Source: Pseudomonas fluorescens (lineage in GTDB: Bacteria; Pseudomonadota; Gammaproteobacteria; Pseudomonadales; Pseudomonadaceae). From it: a stretch of 64,000 nucleotides of DNA. Position numbers and translations under genes: made by a program. Below the pieces are notes generated by a model that was given only the letters and a program-made list of their open reading frames with translations, ran no database searches and had not been told where the DNA came from. The stretch's first letter is position 1. Each line of letters opens with the position of its first letter. This document shows positions 43,713-53,900 of this stretch, piece after piece. The stretch lies in assembly GCF_000968015.1 (NCBI RefSeq), contig NZ_LACH01000002.1, positions 243,828-307,827 of the forward strand, given 5' to 3'.

Positions 43713-45242
43713 CTAAAAGTGCGCAGTGTTTGCACCGACGACTGGCAGGCTTGCCGACAGGGGTACGCTCTGTGTGACTTTGGCCATCTGGGTTATTTCC
43801 ACCTGCAACTTATCCTTGCCAAGCAGGTAGTCGGCCAGCTTCTGCGAAAACGGCCAGTAGTTCAGTTCGGCAGTCAAGGAGAGCGGCCCGACGGCGTCGG
43901 CCGGCACCAGGAAAGTGAACACTCCAACATCGTAGCCCTTGGGCAGAATGCGGTTGTCCGAGAGAATTTGTGTGGCATTCCAGACCTCGACGTCCAACGG
44001 ATTGCCGTCCTTGTCGCCTATGTGCACTTTGAAATTTCGCGTGTTGTCCTCGGTCTTGCCGTCCTTGATCGAGCCCAGCCGATAGAGCTCGCGACCACTG
44101 GCATCCAGCACCCGGAAATCGATCCACATCTCCCGTCCCTCCGGAAAGCCGGTCGGCAGTTTGTGCCCGGCGCCGATATTGGCAACTTTCACGGCTACCG
44201 AGGTGTATTGCCCGGGAATGATGGTTGTCGGCAGTTGCTGGAACGTTATTTCCCCCGCGTGCGCGAGCATGTCGCGCCCGCGTTGCGCGCCCGCATCCTG
44301 ACCGAGATGCTGGAGCATCATAGCGTTGGCTCCGCTGAACCAATGCGAGGCGACCTGCTCGCGGTCTGGCCCCATGATCGCGGCCTTACCCGCAAAACCC
44401 GGCATATGGCAGCTCTGGCAGGTTATATCGTTAAGGCTGTAGGCGCTCTCCTGCCATTCGTCATAGGTTCGCTCGACCGCCACACCGCTGAACGGGTGCG
44501 TGACGTTGTGGCAAGTGCCGCAAAAGTCCGAGCGCGTGTGCAGAGCGGAATAAACGGTGTCGTGATAGGGCGAAACGGCATCTTTACGCGGGCCGAACTT
44601 AGTCGGTTTACCGTGCGCTCGAGGGCTCATGACATAGGCGCCGTTATCGAGGCCCGTGCGAGCACTGATGTTGTGGCAGGTCTCGCAATCGACCCCAGGC
44701 ATCGGATGATTTTTCGTGCTGTCTTCAATCGTGGAGCGATTGATTTCCGGAGTGATTTGCCCGGTCGTGAGACCGATCGGGGTATGGCAGCCGGTGCAGA
44801 AATTATCGACCTTCCCCTCGGTGGCCGAACTGGCACGCTTGAGCAAGGCCCGATAGATGGGTTCATCCCAGGCTTGGGACATCATCGACGAGCGCCACTG
44901 CTTGTAGATCTCCGTATGGCAAGCGCCACATACCTGGGCATTGTCGAAGTCTTTTACATTCAAAACCAGGTTACCGGTGGTATTGGCCCGATGCGGAAAG
45001 AACGGCATCCGGCCAATCACATGCATGAGCTTGGAGCGTGCCGGCTCCAGCCACTTCTCATTCTCCTGATTGTCATTGCCCTGAGGTTCGTCGGCCGCCA
45101 CTAGCGTGACCGTCAGCAGGCAAGCCAGAAAGCATAAAAAGCGGCGAACGAAAGGTCTGATCGCCAGATAGATCAGGTTGTGGACAAAGGCTGCCAGTAA
45201 TTCATCCGGCCTGGGCGTGTGTTTGGAAGTGGGGTGGTTCAT
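43713..45242 (-). CDS. exported pentaheme c-type cytochrome
   Basis: A 509-residue protein with an N-terminal membrane/signal segment (residues 33-50). Five c-type heme sites are present: CGACH 105-109, CTGCH 149-153, CETCH 186-190, CGTCH 241-245 and CQSCH 275-279. The heme part resembles the cytochrome c554/NrfA-like multiheme fold. After about residue 330 a beta-rich domain follows (VKVANIGAGHKLPTGFPEGR) and then a tail without hemes. Two or three CxxCH neighbours and scattered histidines could ligate hemes. No partner reductase is adjacent. GGGGA precedes the ATG. The electron donor and acceptor are unknown. Confidence 0.88.
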   Translation of the reverse strand: MNHPTSKHTPRPDELLAAFVHNLIYLAIRPFVRRFLCFLACLLTVTLVAADEPQGNDNQENEKWLEPARSKLMHVIGRMPFFPHRANTTGNLVLNVKDFDNAQVCGACHTEIYKQWRSSMMSQAWDEPIYRALLKRASSATEGKVDNFCTGCHTPIGLTTGQITPEINRSTIEDSTKNHPMPGVDCETCHNISARTGLDNGAYVMSPRAHGKPTKFGPRKDAVSPYHDTVYSALHTRSDFCGTCHNVTHPFSGVAVERTYDEWQESAYSLNDITCQSCHMPGFAGKAAIMGPDREQVASHWFSGANAMMLQHLGQDAGAQRGRDMLAHAGEITFQQLPTTIIPGQYTSVAVKVANIGAGHKLPTGFPEGREMWIDFRVLDASGRELYRLGSIKDGKTEDNTRNFKVHIGDKDGNPLDVEVWNATQILSDNRILPKGYDVGVFTFLVPADAVGPLSLTAELNYWPFSQKLADYLLGKDKLQVEITQMAKVTQSVPLSASLPVVGANTAHF

Positions 45243-45527
45243 AAGCGTTTCCCCGAGACGGTTGCAGAGGATGACGGCAGCACTTCCATTGAGTTGACAG
45301 GGTTACTTCATCCTGCAAGCCATTGGTTACAGGTACAGCTCCTCGACTCTCCACCTTTCATGAACGGGAGAAGCTCACTCGGTCATTGCGTTGCAAGGAC
45401 TGTGACAAAAGATGTGCAATGCCTGAAGGTCCAGAAAACAGTGGTCGGAAACTGAATTTTTTGCTGATCAAGACGCGAATACTGCGGGGGAACGGCACCC
45501 ATTAGTGGGGGAGTTCACTCCGAAAGC

Positions 45528-45545
45528 GGGGGGGGGGGGGGGGGG
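45528..45545 (+). repeat. homopolymer of 18 G
   Basis: Eighteen consecutive G are followed by CAATGCC. The tract ends exactly where the IS4-type inverted repeat element starts. Such tracts slip during replication; sequencing error in length is also possible. Confidence 0.9.
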
Positions 45546-45760
45546 CAATGCCGATCAGTTAAGCCGCAACGCAAACTTTGTAGCAGCTGGCGAAGCCTGC
45601 GTTCGGCTGCGCAGCAGTCGTGAAATCAGACAATGCGGTGCGTCAGACGCACCGCATACACAGGGTTTACGACTGCTTCGCAGCCGAACGCAGCCTCGCA
45701 GGCTCGACAGCTGCTACAAGACAGGCGTTGCTGCTGAAATGGCTTAACTGATCGGCATTA
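45546..45760. mobile_element. non-autonomous element (MITE-like) with IS4-type terminal inverted repeats
   Basis: Perfect 19-base terminal inverted repeats AATGCCGATCAGTTAAGCC lie at 45547-45565 and 45741-45759. They match the IS4-family end as I recall it (TAATGCCGATCAGTTAAG). The 215-base element has no transposase. Its interior is the GTAGCAGCTG-family palindrome (45580-45720). No target duplication was found; the left flank is the G tract. It lies between the TolC-like gene and the cytochrome gene. Confidence 0.75.
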
Positions 45761-45816
45761 CGCTGTTGTGCCTGGGTTTTGTCGACCATCTTGTAGAAGT
45801 GCGGCACAGGTGAACG

Positions 45817-47145
45817 TCAGTTGGTGACCAACAGTTCCGGGCCGAGGTAGTCGTTGATGTGGTCGATATCGTCGTCGCCCAGACTGCCCACCGAAGAGGC
45901 CAGCCGCAGGCGCGACATCAAGTAGCGCAGCTTGGCCTCGAACAGATCGTGGCGCGCAACGAAGAGCAGCTCTTCGGCATTGAGGACGTCCGCATTGGTG
46001 CTGGTGCCCCCCTCTTTGAAGCCCTTGCGTGTCGAGTTCAGTGAGCGTTCGTTGGACTCCACGGCCCTCTCCAGCGCGTGAATACGTTGGGCGCCGCTCT
46101 CTACGCCGCGATACTCACGGGTGGTACCGGTGATGACTTCCTGACGCGTGGCGTCGAGCTCGTCCTGGGCCTTATAGCTATTGGCACTCGCCTGGCGTGT
46201 CAACGCGGTGGTGCCGCCACCGCTGTACAACGGAAAGTTTACTTCCAGCCCGACTGAGCCGTAGCGGTTGCGTTGATTCAACTCGGAGATCGATTGGCTG
46301 TCCCCCGCGGTGTAGCCGGCCACAAAATCGAGTGTTGGCCAGTGACCGGCCTTGGCGCGTTTCACTTCTTCTTCGGCGAGGTCACTGCTATAACGGCGCG
46401 CATGGATCAGCGGGCTGTCGGCCTGGGCTTTGACCAACCAGTCTTGCAGGTTGCCGGGTAGCAGCGGTGGTGTATCGAAGCTCGGACGCAAGGTGGTCAG
46501 CGATTCGGGAGTTTCACCGATAAATTCCTCAAGCTTGCGGCGCGAGTTCACCAGGTTGTCCTGCGCTTCGATTAGCTCAACCGCGGCGAGGTCGCGGCGA
46601 GCGGCCGACTCGTCGATGTCGGTGATGGTGCCGGCCCCCAACTCCATGCGCCGTTTCGCCGAAGCGAGTTGCTCGTCGAAGGCGTTCAGTTTGGACTTGG
46701 CAAGGGTGATGGTTTCGCTGGCCAGGAGCACGTCGAAATAGCTTTCAGCCAGGCGCACTGCGGCGTCCTGACTCTTGGCATCGAACACCGCGACGCTGTA
46801 GTCGGCACGCTGCTTGCCCTGCCGGTACTCGGCCATCTTCTGTTTGTTGAACAGTGGCTGGCGCAGGCGCACGTTAGCGCCCTTGGAGGTGTAGTCGAGA
46901 TCTCTTTCGACGCCGCCTTGGCGTTGGGTGCCATTGACCTTGTTGTCGTAGGCCGAGGCACTGATCTGCGGTAGCAGGCCGGCCCTGCCGATGTCGCGGT
47001 TTTGCGCACCGGCCTCCTTTTCATGCACGGCGGCGCGATAGACAGGGCCTTGATACTGCAACAAATCCCAGGCTTGTTTGAGGTCCATGGCACTGGTCGG
47101 GAGGGACAGCGCCAGCAGGCAGAAGAACAGGCCATGACGTTCCAT
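45817..47145 (-). CDS. TolC-family outer-membrane channel of a type I secretion system
   Basis: A 442-residue outer-membrane efflux protein. A short signal (LFFCLLALSLPTSA) ends near residue 18. Two repeated halves rich in coiled-coil helices follow, with QPLFNKQKMAEYRQGK and VNFPLYSGGGTT as the beta-strand segments. It is the exit duct partner of the ABC transporter and adaptor encoded just upstream. The ATG at 47145 has AAGGA eight bases before it and starts one base after the adaptor stop. It is the AprF/HasF type. No terminator was seen. Confidence 0.93.
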   Translation of the reverse strand: MERHGLFFCLLALSLPTSAMDLKQAWDLLQYQGPVYRAAVHEKEAGAQNRDIGRAGLLPQISASAYDNKVNGTQRQGGVERDLDYTSKGANVRLRQPLFNKQKMAEYRQGKQRADYSVAVFDAKSQDAAVRLAESYFDVLLASETITLAKSKLNAFDEQLASAKRRMELGAGTITDIDESAARRDLAAVELIEAQDNLVNSRRKLEEFIGETPESLTTLRPSFDTPPLLPGNLQDWLVKAQADSPLIHARRYSSDLAEEEVKRAKAGHWPTLDFVAGYTAGDSQSISELNQRNRYGSVGLEVNFPLYSGGGTTALTRQASANSYKAQDELDATRQEVITGTTREYRGVESGAQRIHALERAVESNERSLNSTRKGFKEGGTSTNADVLNAEELLFVARHDLFEAKLRYLMSRLRLASSVGSLGDDDIDHINDYLGPELLVTN

Positions 47146-47146
47146 T

Positions 47147-48487
47147 TCATTGTTCCTTGAATGAGCTGTCAACACGCTCGAGCATTGGTTTGAGAAGATA
47201 GCTCATCATGTTGCGCTCGCCAGTCTTGATGGTGACGCTGGCGGGCATACCGGGACGAATGTGATTGCTGCCAAGAAGGCTCATGCCATCGGGCGTCACT
47301 TCGACCTGTGCCAGGTAGAATGGTTGCTTACTTTCCTCGTCGAGCAGGCGGTCGGCGGAGACGGTCTTCACGCGGCCGGGTATGTTGGGCGTCCGGGCAT
47401 GGTTGAAGGCCGGGAAGGCGATGTCCACGGGCAGGCCGGGGACCATCTTGTCGATGGCCTGCACGGGAATCATCGCGTCGACCTGCAGCGGTTCGTTGTC
47501 CGGAACGATTTCCATGATCTTGAAGCCGGGCTGAATGATCCCGCCGATGGTGGCGATGCTCAGGGACTGGACCATGCCATCGATGGGCGATCGAATCACC
47601 GTGTGGGTCACTTCATAGTCCAGCGCACGCAAGCGGTCGGCCAGGGTGGTGTTTTCCTTGGCGGTGTCGGTGAGCTGCGATTCGACTTCCTTCAGGTAAT
47701 CGTGCTGGCGCTGCAGGATGCGCAGCTTGATTTCGGTGGTCTGGCTACGCACACGAGCGATGTTGTTGAGGTTCTCGGCCTGGCCGGCGGAGAGGTCGGC
47801 GTTGCTGCGTTCCAGCTCAAGCAGGCGGTTGCGCGGGACATAGCCCTCGGCCGCCAGCGTGCGGGTGCCTTTCAGTTCCTGGTTGAGGAAGTTGATCTGC
47901 GAGGCGCGGGCGCCATAGACCTGCTGCAGACCCTTGAGCTGCACTGACGACGCCGCGAGGTTTTCCTGCAGGATGCTGATTTCGCCAGCGAGGCCGGCGC
48001 GTCGGGTGTCCAGCAGGCGTTGTTGCAGATCCATAGCGGCCACCAGGCGCGGGTCATTCCCGAAGCGCTTGAACAATTCGGGATCGTAGTTCACCACATC
48101 GCGGCCATCACGTTCCGCTTCCAGGCGGTTTTCCACAGTCTTGCTGACGATGTACTGGGCGCTGACTGCACCCTGTTCGGCAGCGGCACGCAGCGAGTCG
48201 AGGCGGACCACCTCCTGGCCTTTTTTCACTGTATCGCCTTCGCGAACAAGAATGGCCTCCACGGTGCCGCCGCTCAGATGCTGCACGGCTTTGCGATTGC
48301 TGGTGACTTTTACCGTGCCTGTCGCGACCACGCCGGCATCCAGCGGCGCCAGCCAGGACCACAGGAGGAAACCGCCGAAGCCGGCGAGCATCAGCAACAT
48401 GCCCCAGCGCACGGGTTTACCGACGTCCAGATCCACCACGTTCCTGGGATCGGTGAGAATCATGTCGGTGTGTTGGCTCATTTGCAT
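47147..48487 (-). CDS. HlyD-family membrane-fusion protein of a type I secretion system
   Basis: A 446-residue adaptor. One membrane helix (LLMLAGFGGFLLWSWLAPL) spans residues 30-48. The split lipoyl domain (AVQHLSGGTVEAILVREGDTV) and a long coiled coil (about 130-290) follow, and a beta-barrel domain ends it (IRSPIDGMVQSLS, then NHIRPGMPASVTIKTGERNM). It links the inner-membrane ABC protein with the TolC-like channel. It starts six bases after the ABC gene. Confidence 0.94.
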   Translation of the reverse strand: MQMSQHTDMILTDPRNVVDLDVGKPVRWGMLLMLAGFGGFLLWSWLAPLDAGVVATGTVKVTSNRKAVQHLSGGTVEAILVREGDTVKKGQEVVRLDSLRAAAEQGAVSAQYIVSKTVENRLEAERDGRDVVNYDPELFKRFGNDPRLVAAMDLQQRLLDTRRAGLAGEISILQENLAASSVQLKGLQQVYGARASQINFLNQELKGTRTLAAEGYVPRNRLLELERSNADLSAGQAENLNNIARVRSQTTEIKLRILQRQHDYLKEVESQLTDTAKENTTLADRLRALDYEVTHTVIRSPIDGMVQSLSIATIGGIIQPGFKIMEIVPDNEPLQVDAMIPVQAIDKMVPGLPVDIAFPAFNHARTPNIPGRVKTVSADRLLDEESKQPFYLAQVEVTPDGMSLLGSNHIRPGMPASVTIKTGERNMMSYLLKPMLERVDSSFKEQ

Positions 48488-48493
48488 GATCGG

Positions 48494-50230
48494 TTACTCC
48501 CGTGCTTTGACGGAGGCCAGCGGAGTTGACGCGCCTGCAGGCATCACACTGGCCTTGCGCAGCGCTGCGAATACTTCGTCGCGAGTGCCGAGCATCTGCA
48601 CGCCACCGTCTCGCAGCATCAGCACCTTATCGACGGCGCAGAGCACATTGGGACGGTGGGAAATCAGAATGACGGTGGCGCCGCGGTTTTTGAGTTGGGC
48701 CAGCGCATCGACCAAAGCCTTTTCACCGACGTCGTCGAGGTTGGCGTTCGGCTCGTCCAGCACAATCAGGTTGGGTTCTCCATACAGCGCGCGGGCCAAG
48801 GCGATGCGTTGCTTCTGGCCACCGGAAAGCGGGCTGCCATCGGTGCCCAGACGGGTCTCATAACCCTGCGCCAAACGCAGAATCATCTCGTGCACCCCAG
48901 TAGTCCTGGCGGCGCGGATGACCGCGTCGCTGTCCACTTCGCCAAAGCGCGCAATGTTGTCGGCGATGGTGCCTTCGAACAGCTCCACGTCCTGTGGCAG
49001 GTAACCGAGCCAGGGGCCAAGTTCGCCCTTGTTCCAAGTGAATATGTCCGCGCCGTCCAGGCGCACCTTGCCGGCCTGTGCCGGCCAGACGCCGACCAAC
49101 AGACGGGCGAGGGTGGATTTGCCTGAGGCGGATGGGCCGATAATGCCAAGGCTTTCGCCGGGGGAAAGGTTGAAGCTCACCCCGCGCAGAATCGTGTTGT
49201 TGGTGCCAGGGGAACCGGCATACACATTCTCCACCGCCAGCATGCCCAGCGGCCGTTGCAGCGACATGCTCGGTGGCCGGCGCGGATAGTCGTTGAGCAT
49301 TTCATTCAACCGGCCCCAGGCCGAACGGCAGCCAAGCAGCTGCTTCCACGACGCGATGACTTGCTCCACCGGGCCCAGCGCGCGGCCGGTGAGGATCGAG
49401 CAAGCAATCATCATCCCGGGGGTGATCTTGCCTTCGATCGCCAGCAGCGCGCCGGCGCCGAGGATCAGCGACTGCAACGTGATACGCACGAAGCGCCCGG
49501 TGCTGCTGATCAGGGCGGCACGGTCGGAGGCCAGGGTCTGCATTTCCAGGATGCGCAAATGGCTTTGGTACCAGCGCTTGCCGATCGACGGCAGCATGCC
49601 CATGGCCTCGATGACCTCGGCGTTGCGCAGGTTGTTGTTGGCGTAGCTGGCGGAGGAGAGGGCGGCCTGATTGGCTTCGGCCAGCGGCTTTTGCGTCGCC
49701 TTCTCGGTGAGATAAGCCAGGCCCACCAGAATCAGCGAGCCGATCAGCGTGACCAGTCCGAGCAGCGGGTGGATCAGGTAGGCGACCAGCAGGTAGATCG
49801 GCGTCCATGGCGCATCAAAGAACGCGAACAGGCCATTGCCGGTGAGGAATTGACGCACCTGCGCGAGATCCTGCAGGGCCTGGGCCGGATTACCTCCGGC
49901 GCGGCTCAGGTTGCGCTCGAATGCTGCGGTGAAAATGCGTCGATTGAGGTCCATGTCGAGGCAGTTGCCGACCCGGATCAGCACGCGGGTGCGGAACATT
50001 TCCAGCGTGGCCATCAGCAAGAACAGGCCTATCACCAGAATGGTCAACATCGTCAACGTTGTGACGTTGCGACTGACCAAGGCCCGATCGTAGACCTGCA
50101 GCATATAAATAGCTGGCGTCAACATCATGACGTTGATCACGCCGCTGAACCCTGCCAGCGAGTAAAAACTGCGACGAAGTCGAAAAAGCGCGTCGGCCAG
50201 CTCGGATCGGGTGCTCGACTGCTTGTGCAT
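48494..50230 (-). CDS. type I secretion ATP-binding cassette transporter (PrtD/HasD type)
   Basis: A 578-residue ABC exporter with six membrane helices in residues 20-310 and a nucleotide-binding domain after about 335. Walker A GPSASGKST lies near residue 365, the signature LSGGQKQR near 466, and Walker B LIVLDEPNANLD and the switch LISHRP follow. There is no N-terminal peptidase C39-like domain, as in PrtD/HasD transporters. It energises export of a C-terminal-signal substrate. The start ATG is at 50230, with GAGGGG 11 bases upstream. It heads the operon and is divergent from the giant peroxidase gene. Confidence 0.94.
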   Translation of the reverse strand: MHKQSSTRSELADALFRLRRSFYSLAGFSGVINVMMLTPAIYMLQVYDRALVSRNVTTLTMLTILVIGLFLLMATLEMFRTRVLIRVGNCLDMDLNRRIFTAAFERNLSRAGGNPAQALQDLAQVRQFLTGNGLFAFFDAPWTPIYLLVAYLIHPLLGLVTLIGSLILVGLAYLTEKATQKPLAEANQAALSSASYANNNLRNAEVIEAMGMLPSIGKRWYQSHLRILEMQTLASDRAALISSTGRFVRITLQSLILGAGALLAIEGKITPGMMIACSILTGRALGPVEQVIASWKQLLGCRSAWGRLNEMLNDYPRRPPSMSLQRPLGMLAVENVYAGSPGTNNTILRGVSFNLSPGESLGIIGPSASGKSTLARLLVGVWPAQAGKVRLDGADIFTWNKGELGPWLGYLPQDVELFEGTIADNIARFGEVDSDAVIRAARTTGVHEMILRLAQGYETRLGTDGSPLSGGQKQRIALARALYGEPNLIVLDEPNANLDDVGEKALVDALAQLKNRGATVILISHRPNVLCAVDKVLMLRDGGVQMLGTRDEVFAALRKASVMPAGASTPLASVKARE

Positions 50231-50911
50231 TTTGGGTGACCCCTCTTCAAAAAGCCGTTTGCCCTTGCGGCGCAACAGCTAACAGATCCAGTTCCGCAGG
50301 CGGCTGGTTGATCCGCAGGTTGGTCGCTCTAGGGGCGCATCACCTGCAAATCTCTGCGTCGCTCTCATGGCAGCAGCGTAGGTGTCGTCGAAACAATCTG
50401 AAATAACATTTCGCTCTAAATGCCGCTAAGGATTCTCTATAAGTCTCATAAAAACAGTTAGTTAAGAGGTCAATCACCGGTCGTCTGTTTTGCGTGTCGT
50501 AAAATTGACAATTTTTCTCTATGCAACTTTAGTCTCAGTCATTGAGGGAGCCGCCCGCCTGGAGCCTGTCAACTTTTTGGCAACGCAAGGCGTGATGATT
50601 TTCCCGAGGGAGCACACATGTCGATGATTTCGTTCTTCTGCAGAGTGAAGGGGATGTTCAAGAAGTTCGCCTTTTCTTCAAGTTTCCATGGCCCACCCAG
50701 GGTTAGGGTTCGCTCTGCCTGACCGCTCAGCGAGCCATTCTTTGCGAATTCCAGGCGCGCATCCCGGAGGGGCCGTGTAACGGCTCTGCCTTCCCGAGCC
50801 AACGCTCGCCCAAAAAAAGAACCAACACACTGCGCAAGCCAGCACCGGACTGGGCGTGGGTGGATTCTTATCGTCCCGTGCCCTTCCCCAAAGAGATCGA
50901 GGGCAATCGAA
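50231..50911. promoter_or_regulatory. divergent control region between T1SS operon and giant RTX gene
   Basis: About 680 bases, AT-rich on the left (50380-50540). A plus-strand sigma-70-like promoter is visible: TTGACA at 50505-50510, 17 bases, TTTAGT at 50528-50533. It leaves a leader of about 370 bases before the giant gene, holding the small open frame at 50618-50722. A promoter for the secretion operon was not identified with confidence. Confidence 0.5.
50618..50722 (+). CDS. possible 34-residue leader peptide gene
   Basis: A short frame starting ATGTCGATGATT with the strong ribosome site GAGGGAG six to seven bases upstream. The product begins MSMISFFCRVKGMFKKFAF, a hydrophobic and basic stretch that could form an amphipathic helix, and ends PPRVRVRSA. 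It lies within the predicted leader of the giant RTX gene, 189 bases before its start. It may be a regulatory peptide or chance; there is no family similarity. Confidence 0.3.
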   Translation: MSMISFFCRVKGMFKKFAFSSSFHGPPRVRVRSA

Positions 50912-53900
50912 ATGGCCAATTTCAACAAGTCGGACCTGGAGTTCATCCTCAAGCAAATCTTCATCGCAGAAGCGCATGCCGATGGCGCCAGCCTCAGTGA
51001 TTTGCTTCCCAACAGTCAGGTGCCATTCGGCCTGCGCACCGTCGATGGCAGCTACAACAACCTGGTCGCCGGGCAAAGCGAGTTTGGCGCCGCGGACAAT
51101 TCCTTCCTGCGCGTGCTTGATGCCCAGTATCGAGCGGCGTATGCCGCGTCAGGGAATGTGGTCGACCCGCAGCCACGTATTATCAGTAACCTGATCGTTG
51201 ACCAGACAGCCAACAACCCGGCCGCGGTTGCGGCGAACGGCGGTGCAGACCCGGTGATCAGCCCCGGTCTGGATGGCGTGTTCGGCACGGCCGACGACAA
51301 AGAAGTGTTCTTCATTCCCAACGTGTCGCCGGACGCGGGTCTGACCGCCGGCTTCAACTCGTGGATGACCTTCTTCGGCCAGTTCTTCGACCACGGCCTC
51401 GACCTGGTCACCAAGAGCAGTACCGACTTCGTGTTTATTCCGCTGCAGCCGGACGATCCGTTGTTCGTGCCGGGCAGCCCGACCAACTTCATGGTGCTGC
51501 CACGTGCCGTGCATACCCCCGGCGCGGACGGAATACTCGGCACTGCCGATGATGGCCAGCCCAACACCACCTCGCCGTTCGTGGACCAAAGCCAGACTTA
51601 CAGCTCGCACCCCTCACATCAGGTGTTCCTGCGCGAGTATGTCCTCAACGCCGCAGGTGACCCTGTTGCAACGGGACGCTTGATTACCAACCGCGATCTC
51701 GGCGCCGACGGCAAGTTCGGCACTGCTGATGATGGCGACGGCACCAATGGCGGCATGGCGACCTGGGCAGTGGTCAAGGCCCAGGCCCGTGACATTCTTG
51801 GTATCAATCTGACCGATGCCGATGTGCACAGTGTGCCGCTGCTGGCCACCGATGCGTATGGCAACTTCATCCGGGGCTCGAGCGGCATGCCGCAGGTGGT
51901 GATGCGCGTCAGTAACGGTGCTGACGGGATCGCCGGGACCGCTGATGACATCACTCAACTGGTCGAAGGCAACCGGGATGCTCCGATCAGCCTGGCCAAC
52001 GCCGTGAGCGCCGGGCATGGCTTCCTCGACGACATCGCCCACAATGCCGCGCCGGTCGTCGTTGGCGGGGTTCTGCAGGCGGATGCTGACGCTGATATCG
52101 GCAATGCGCAGCCGGTTGGCGCGGGCGGCAACAACCTGACCTACGACAACGAACTGCTCGACGCTCACTACATTGCCGGCGACGGCCGGGTGAACGAGAA
52201 CATCGGCCTGACCACCGTGCACCATGTGTTCCACTCCGAACACAACCGCCTGGTCCAGCAAACCAAGGACACCCTCCTTGCCGCCGGCGATCTGGCCTTC
52301 CTCAATGAGTGGTTGGTGGACGACGTGGCGGCGATACCGACTACACCCGCCGGAATCGCGGCGTTGGTGTGGGACGGAGAACGCCTGTTCCAGGCCGCCA
52401 AGTTCGGCACCGAGATGCAGTACCAGCACTTGGTGTTCGAGGAGTTCGCGCGGACCATTCAGCCGCAGATCGACGAATTCCTTGCACCCAACGGGTATGA
52501 CACCTCGATCAACCCGGCCATCCTCGCCGAGTTCGCCCACGTGGTGTACCGCTTCGGTCACTCGATGTTGACCGAGACCGTCGATCGCTTCGACCCCGAG
52601 TTCAATCCGCTCCTCACTGACCCGAACAATCCGGACTCGCAAATGGGTCTGATCGCGGCCTTCCTCAACCCGCTGGCGTTTGCTGGCAGCGGGGCGACTG
52701 CGGACGAAGCGGCAGGGGCGATCATTCGCGGTGTGACCCGTCAGCTCGGCAACGAGATCGACGAGTTCGTCACCGAAGCGTTGCGCAACAATCTACTGGG
52801 TCTGCCGCTCGATTTGCCGAGCCTGAACCTGGCGCGTGGTCGCGACACTGGCATCCCCACGTTGAATGAAGCGCGCCGTGAGATGTACGCATCCACCGGC
52901 GACAGTCAACTCAAGGCGTACATCAGTTGGGCTGACTTTGCGGACCACCTCAAGCACCCCGAATCCCTGGTCAACTTCATCGCCGCCTTCGGCACCCACG
53001 GGGCATTGACTGCGGCCGACGTGGATACGCTGGTGGAGATGCGTGCGGTCGCCGCTGCCCTGGTGTTTGGCGGCAGCGCGGTGATCAACGCCGGCACTGC
53101 CGATGAGCGTACCTTTACCGCCACTGCAGCGGATCGCCTGGACTTCCTTAACAGTTCGGGCATCTACGCCATGGTCAATGGTATTACCACCACCGGTGTG
53201 GACGACATCGACTTCTGGGTCGGTGGCCTCGCCGAGCAGAAAATGCCGTTCGGCGGCATGCTCGGCTCAACGTTCAACTTCGTGTTTGAAACCCAACTGG
53301 AGGCGTTGCAGAACGGCGACCGCTTCTACTACCTGTCGCGTACCGCGGGCCTGAACTTCGGCACCGAGTTGGAGAACAACTCTTTTGCCAAGCTGATCAT
53401 GCTCAACTCCGATGTCACCCACCTGTCGAACACCGTGTTCCTGACGCCGACGTTCACCCTCGAAGTGAATCAGGCCAATCAGTTCACTAACCTTGGCGTG
53501 GACGGCAAAGCCGACCCGACGGGCGGCATCATGATCAACGGCGTGGAAATCGTGCCGCTGGTGATCCGCGACAACCCCGACACACCTGGTCTGGACAGTA
53601 ATTATCTGCAGTACACCGGTGAAGACCATGTCGTCCTGGGCGGTACCGCCGGTAATGACATCATCATCTCCGGTGACGGCGATGACACCCTTTACGGCGA
53701 CGGCGGTAACGATCGCCTCGAAGGCGGCGCCGGGAACGATGCGGTACTGGGTGGCGCGGGCGATGACATCATCACCGACTCGTTTGGCGACAACCGTCTG
53801 GAAGGTAATGCCGGTAACGACGTGATCGTGGCCGGTAGCATGCTGGTTGCAGGCAACCTGATTCTGGGGGGCGATGGCCAGGATTTCATCGTCACCACCG

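Noticed and set aside
45455..45475. ANR/FNR box upstream of the cytochrome gene
   Set aside because: Only one half-site (TTGAT) is present on the minus strand; the second half does not match ATCAA.
45505..45747. 80-codon plus-strand frame spanning the G tract
   Set aside because: Poly-Gly from the homopolymer and element DNA; no ribosome site or similarity.
50569..51012. Minus-strand frame across the start of the giant gene
   Set aside because: It is antisense to the secure start of the giant gene and has no ribosome site or family similarity.
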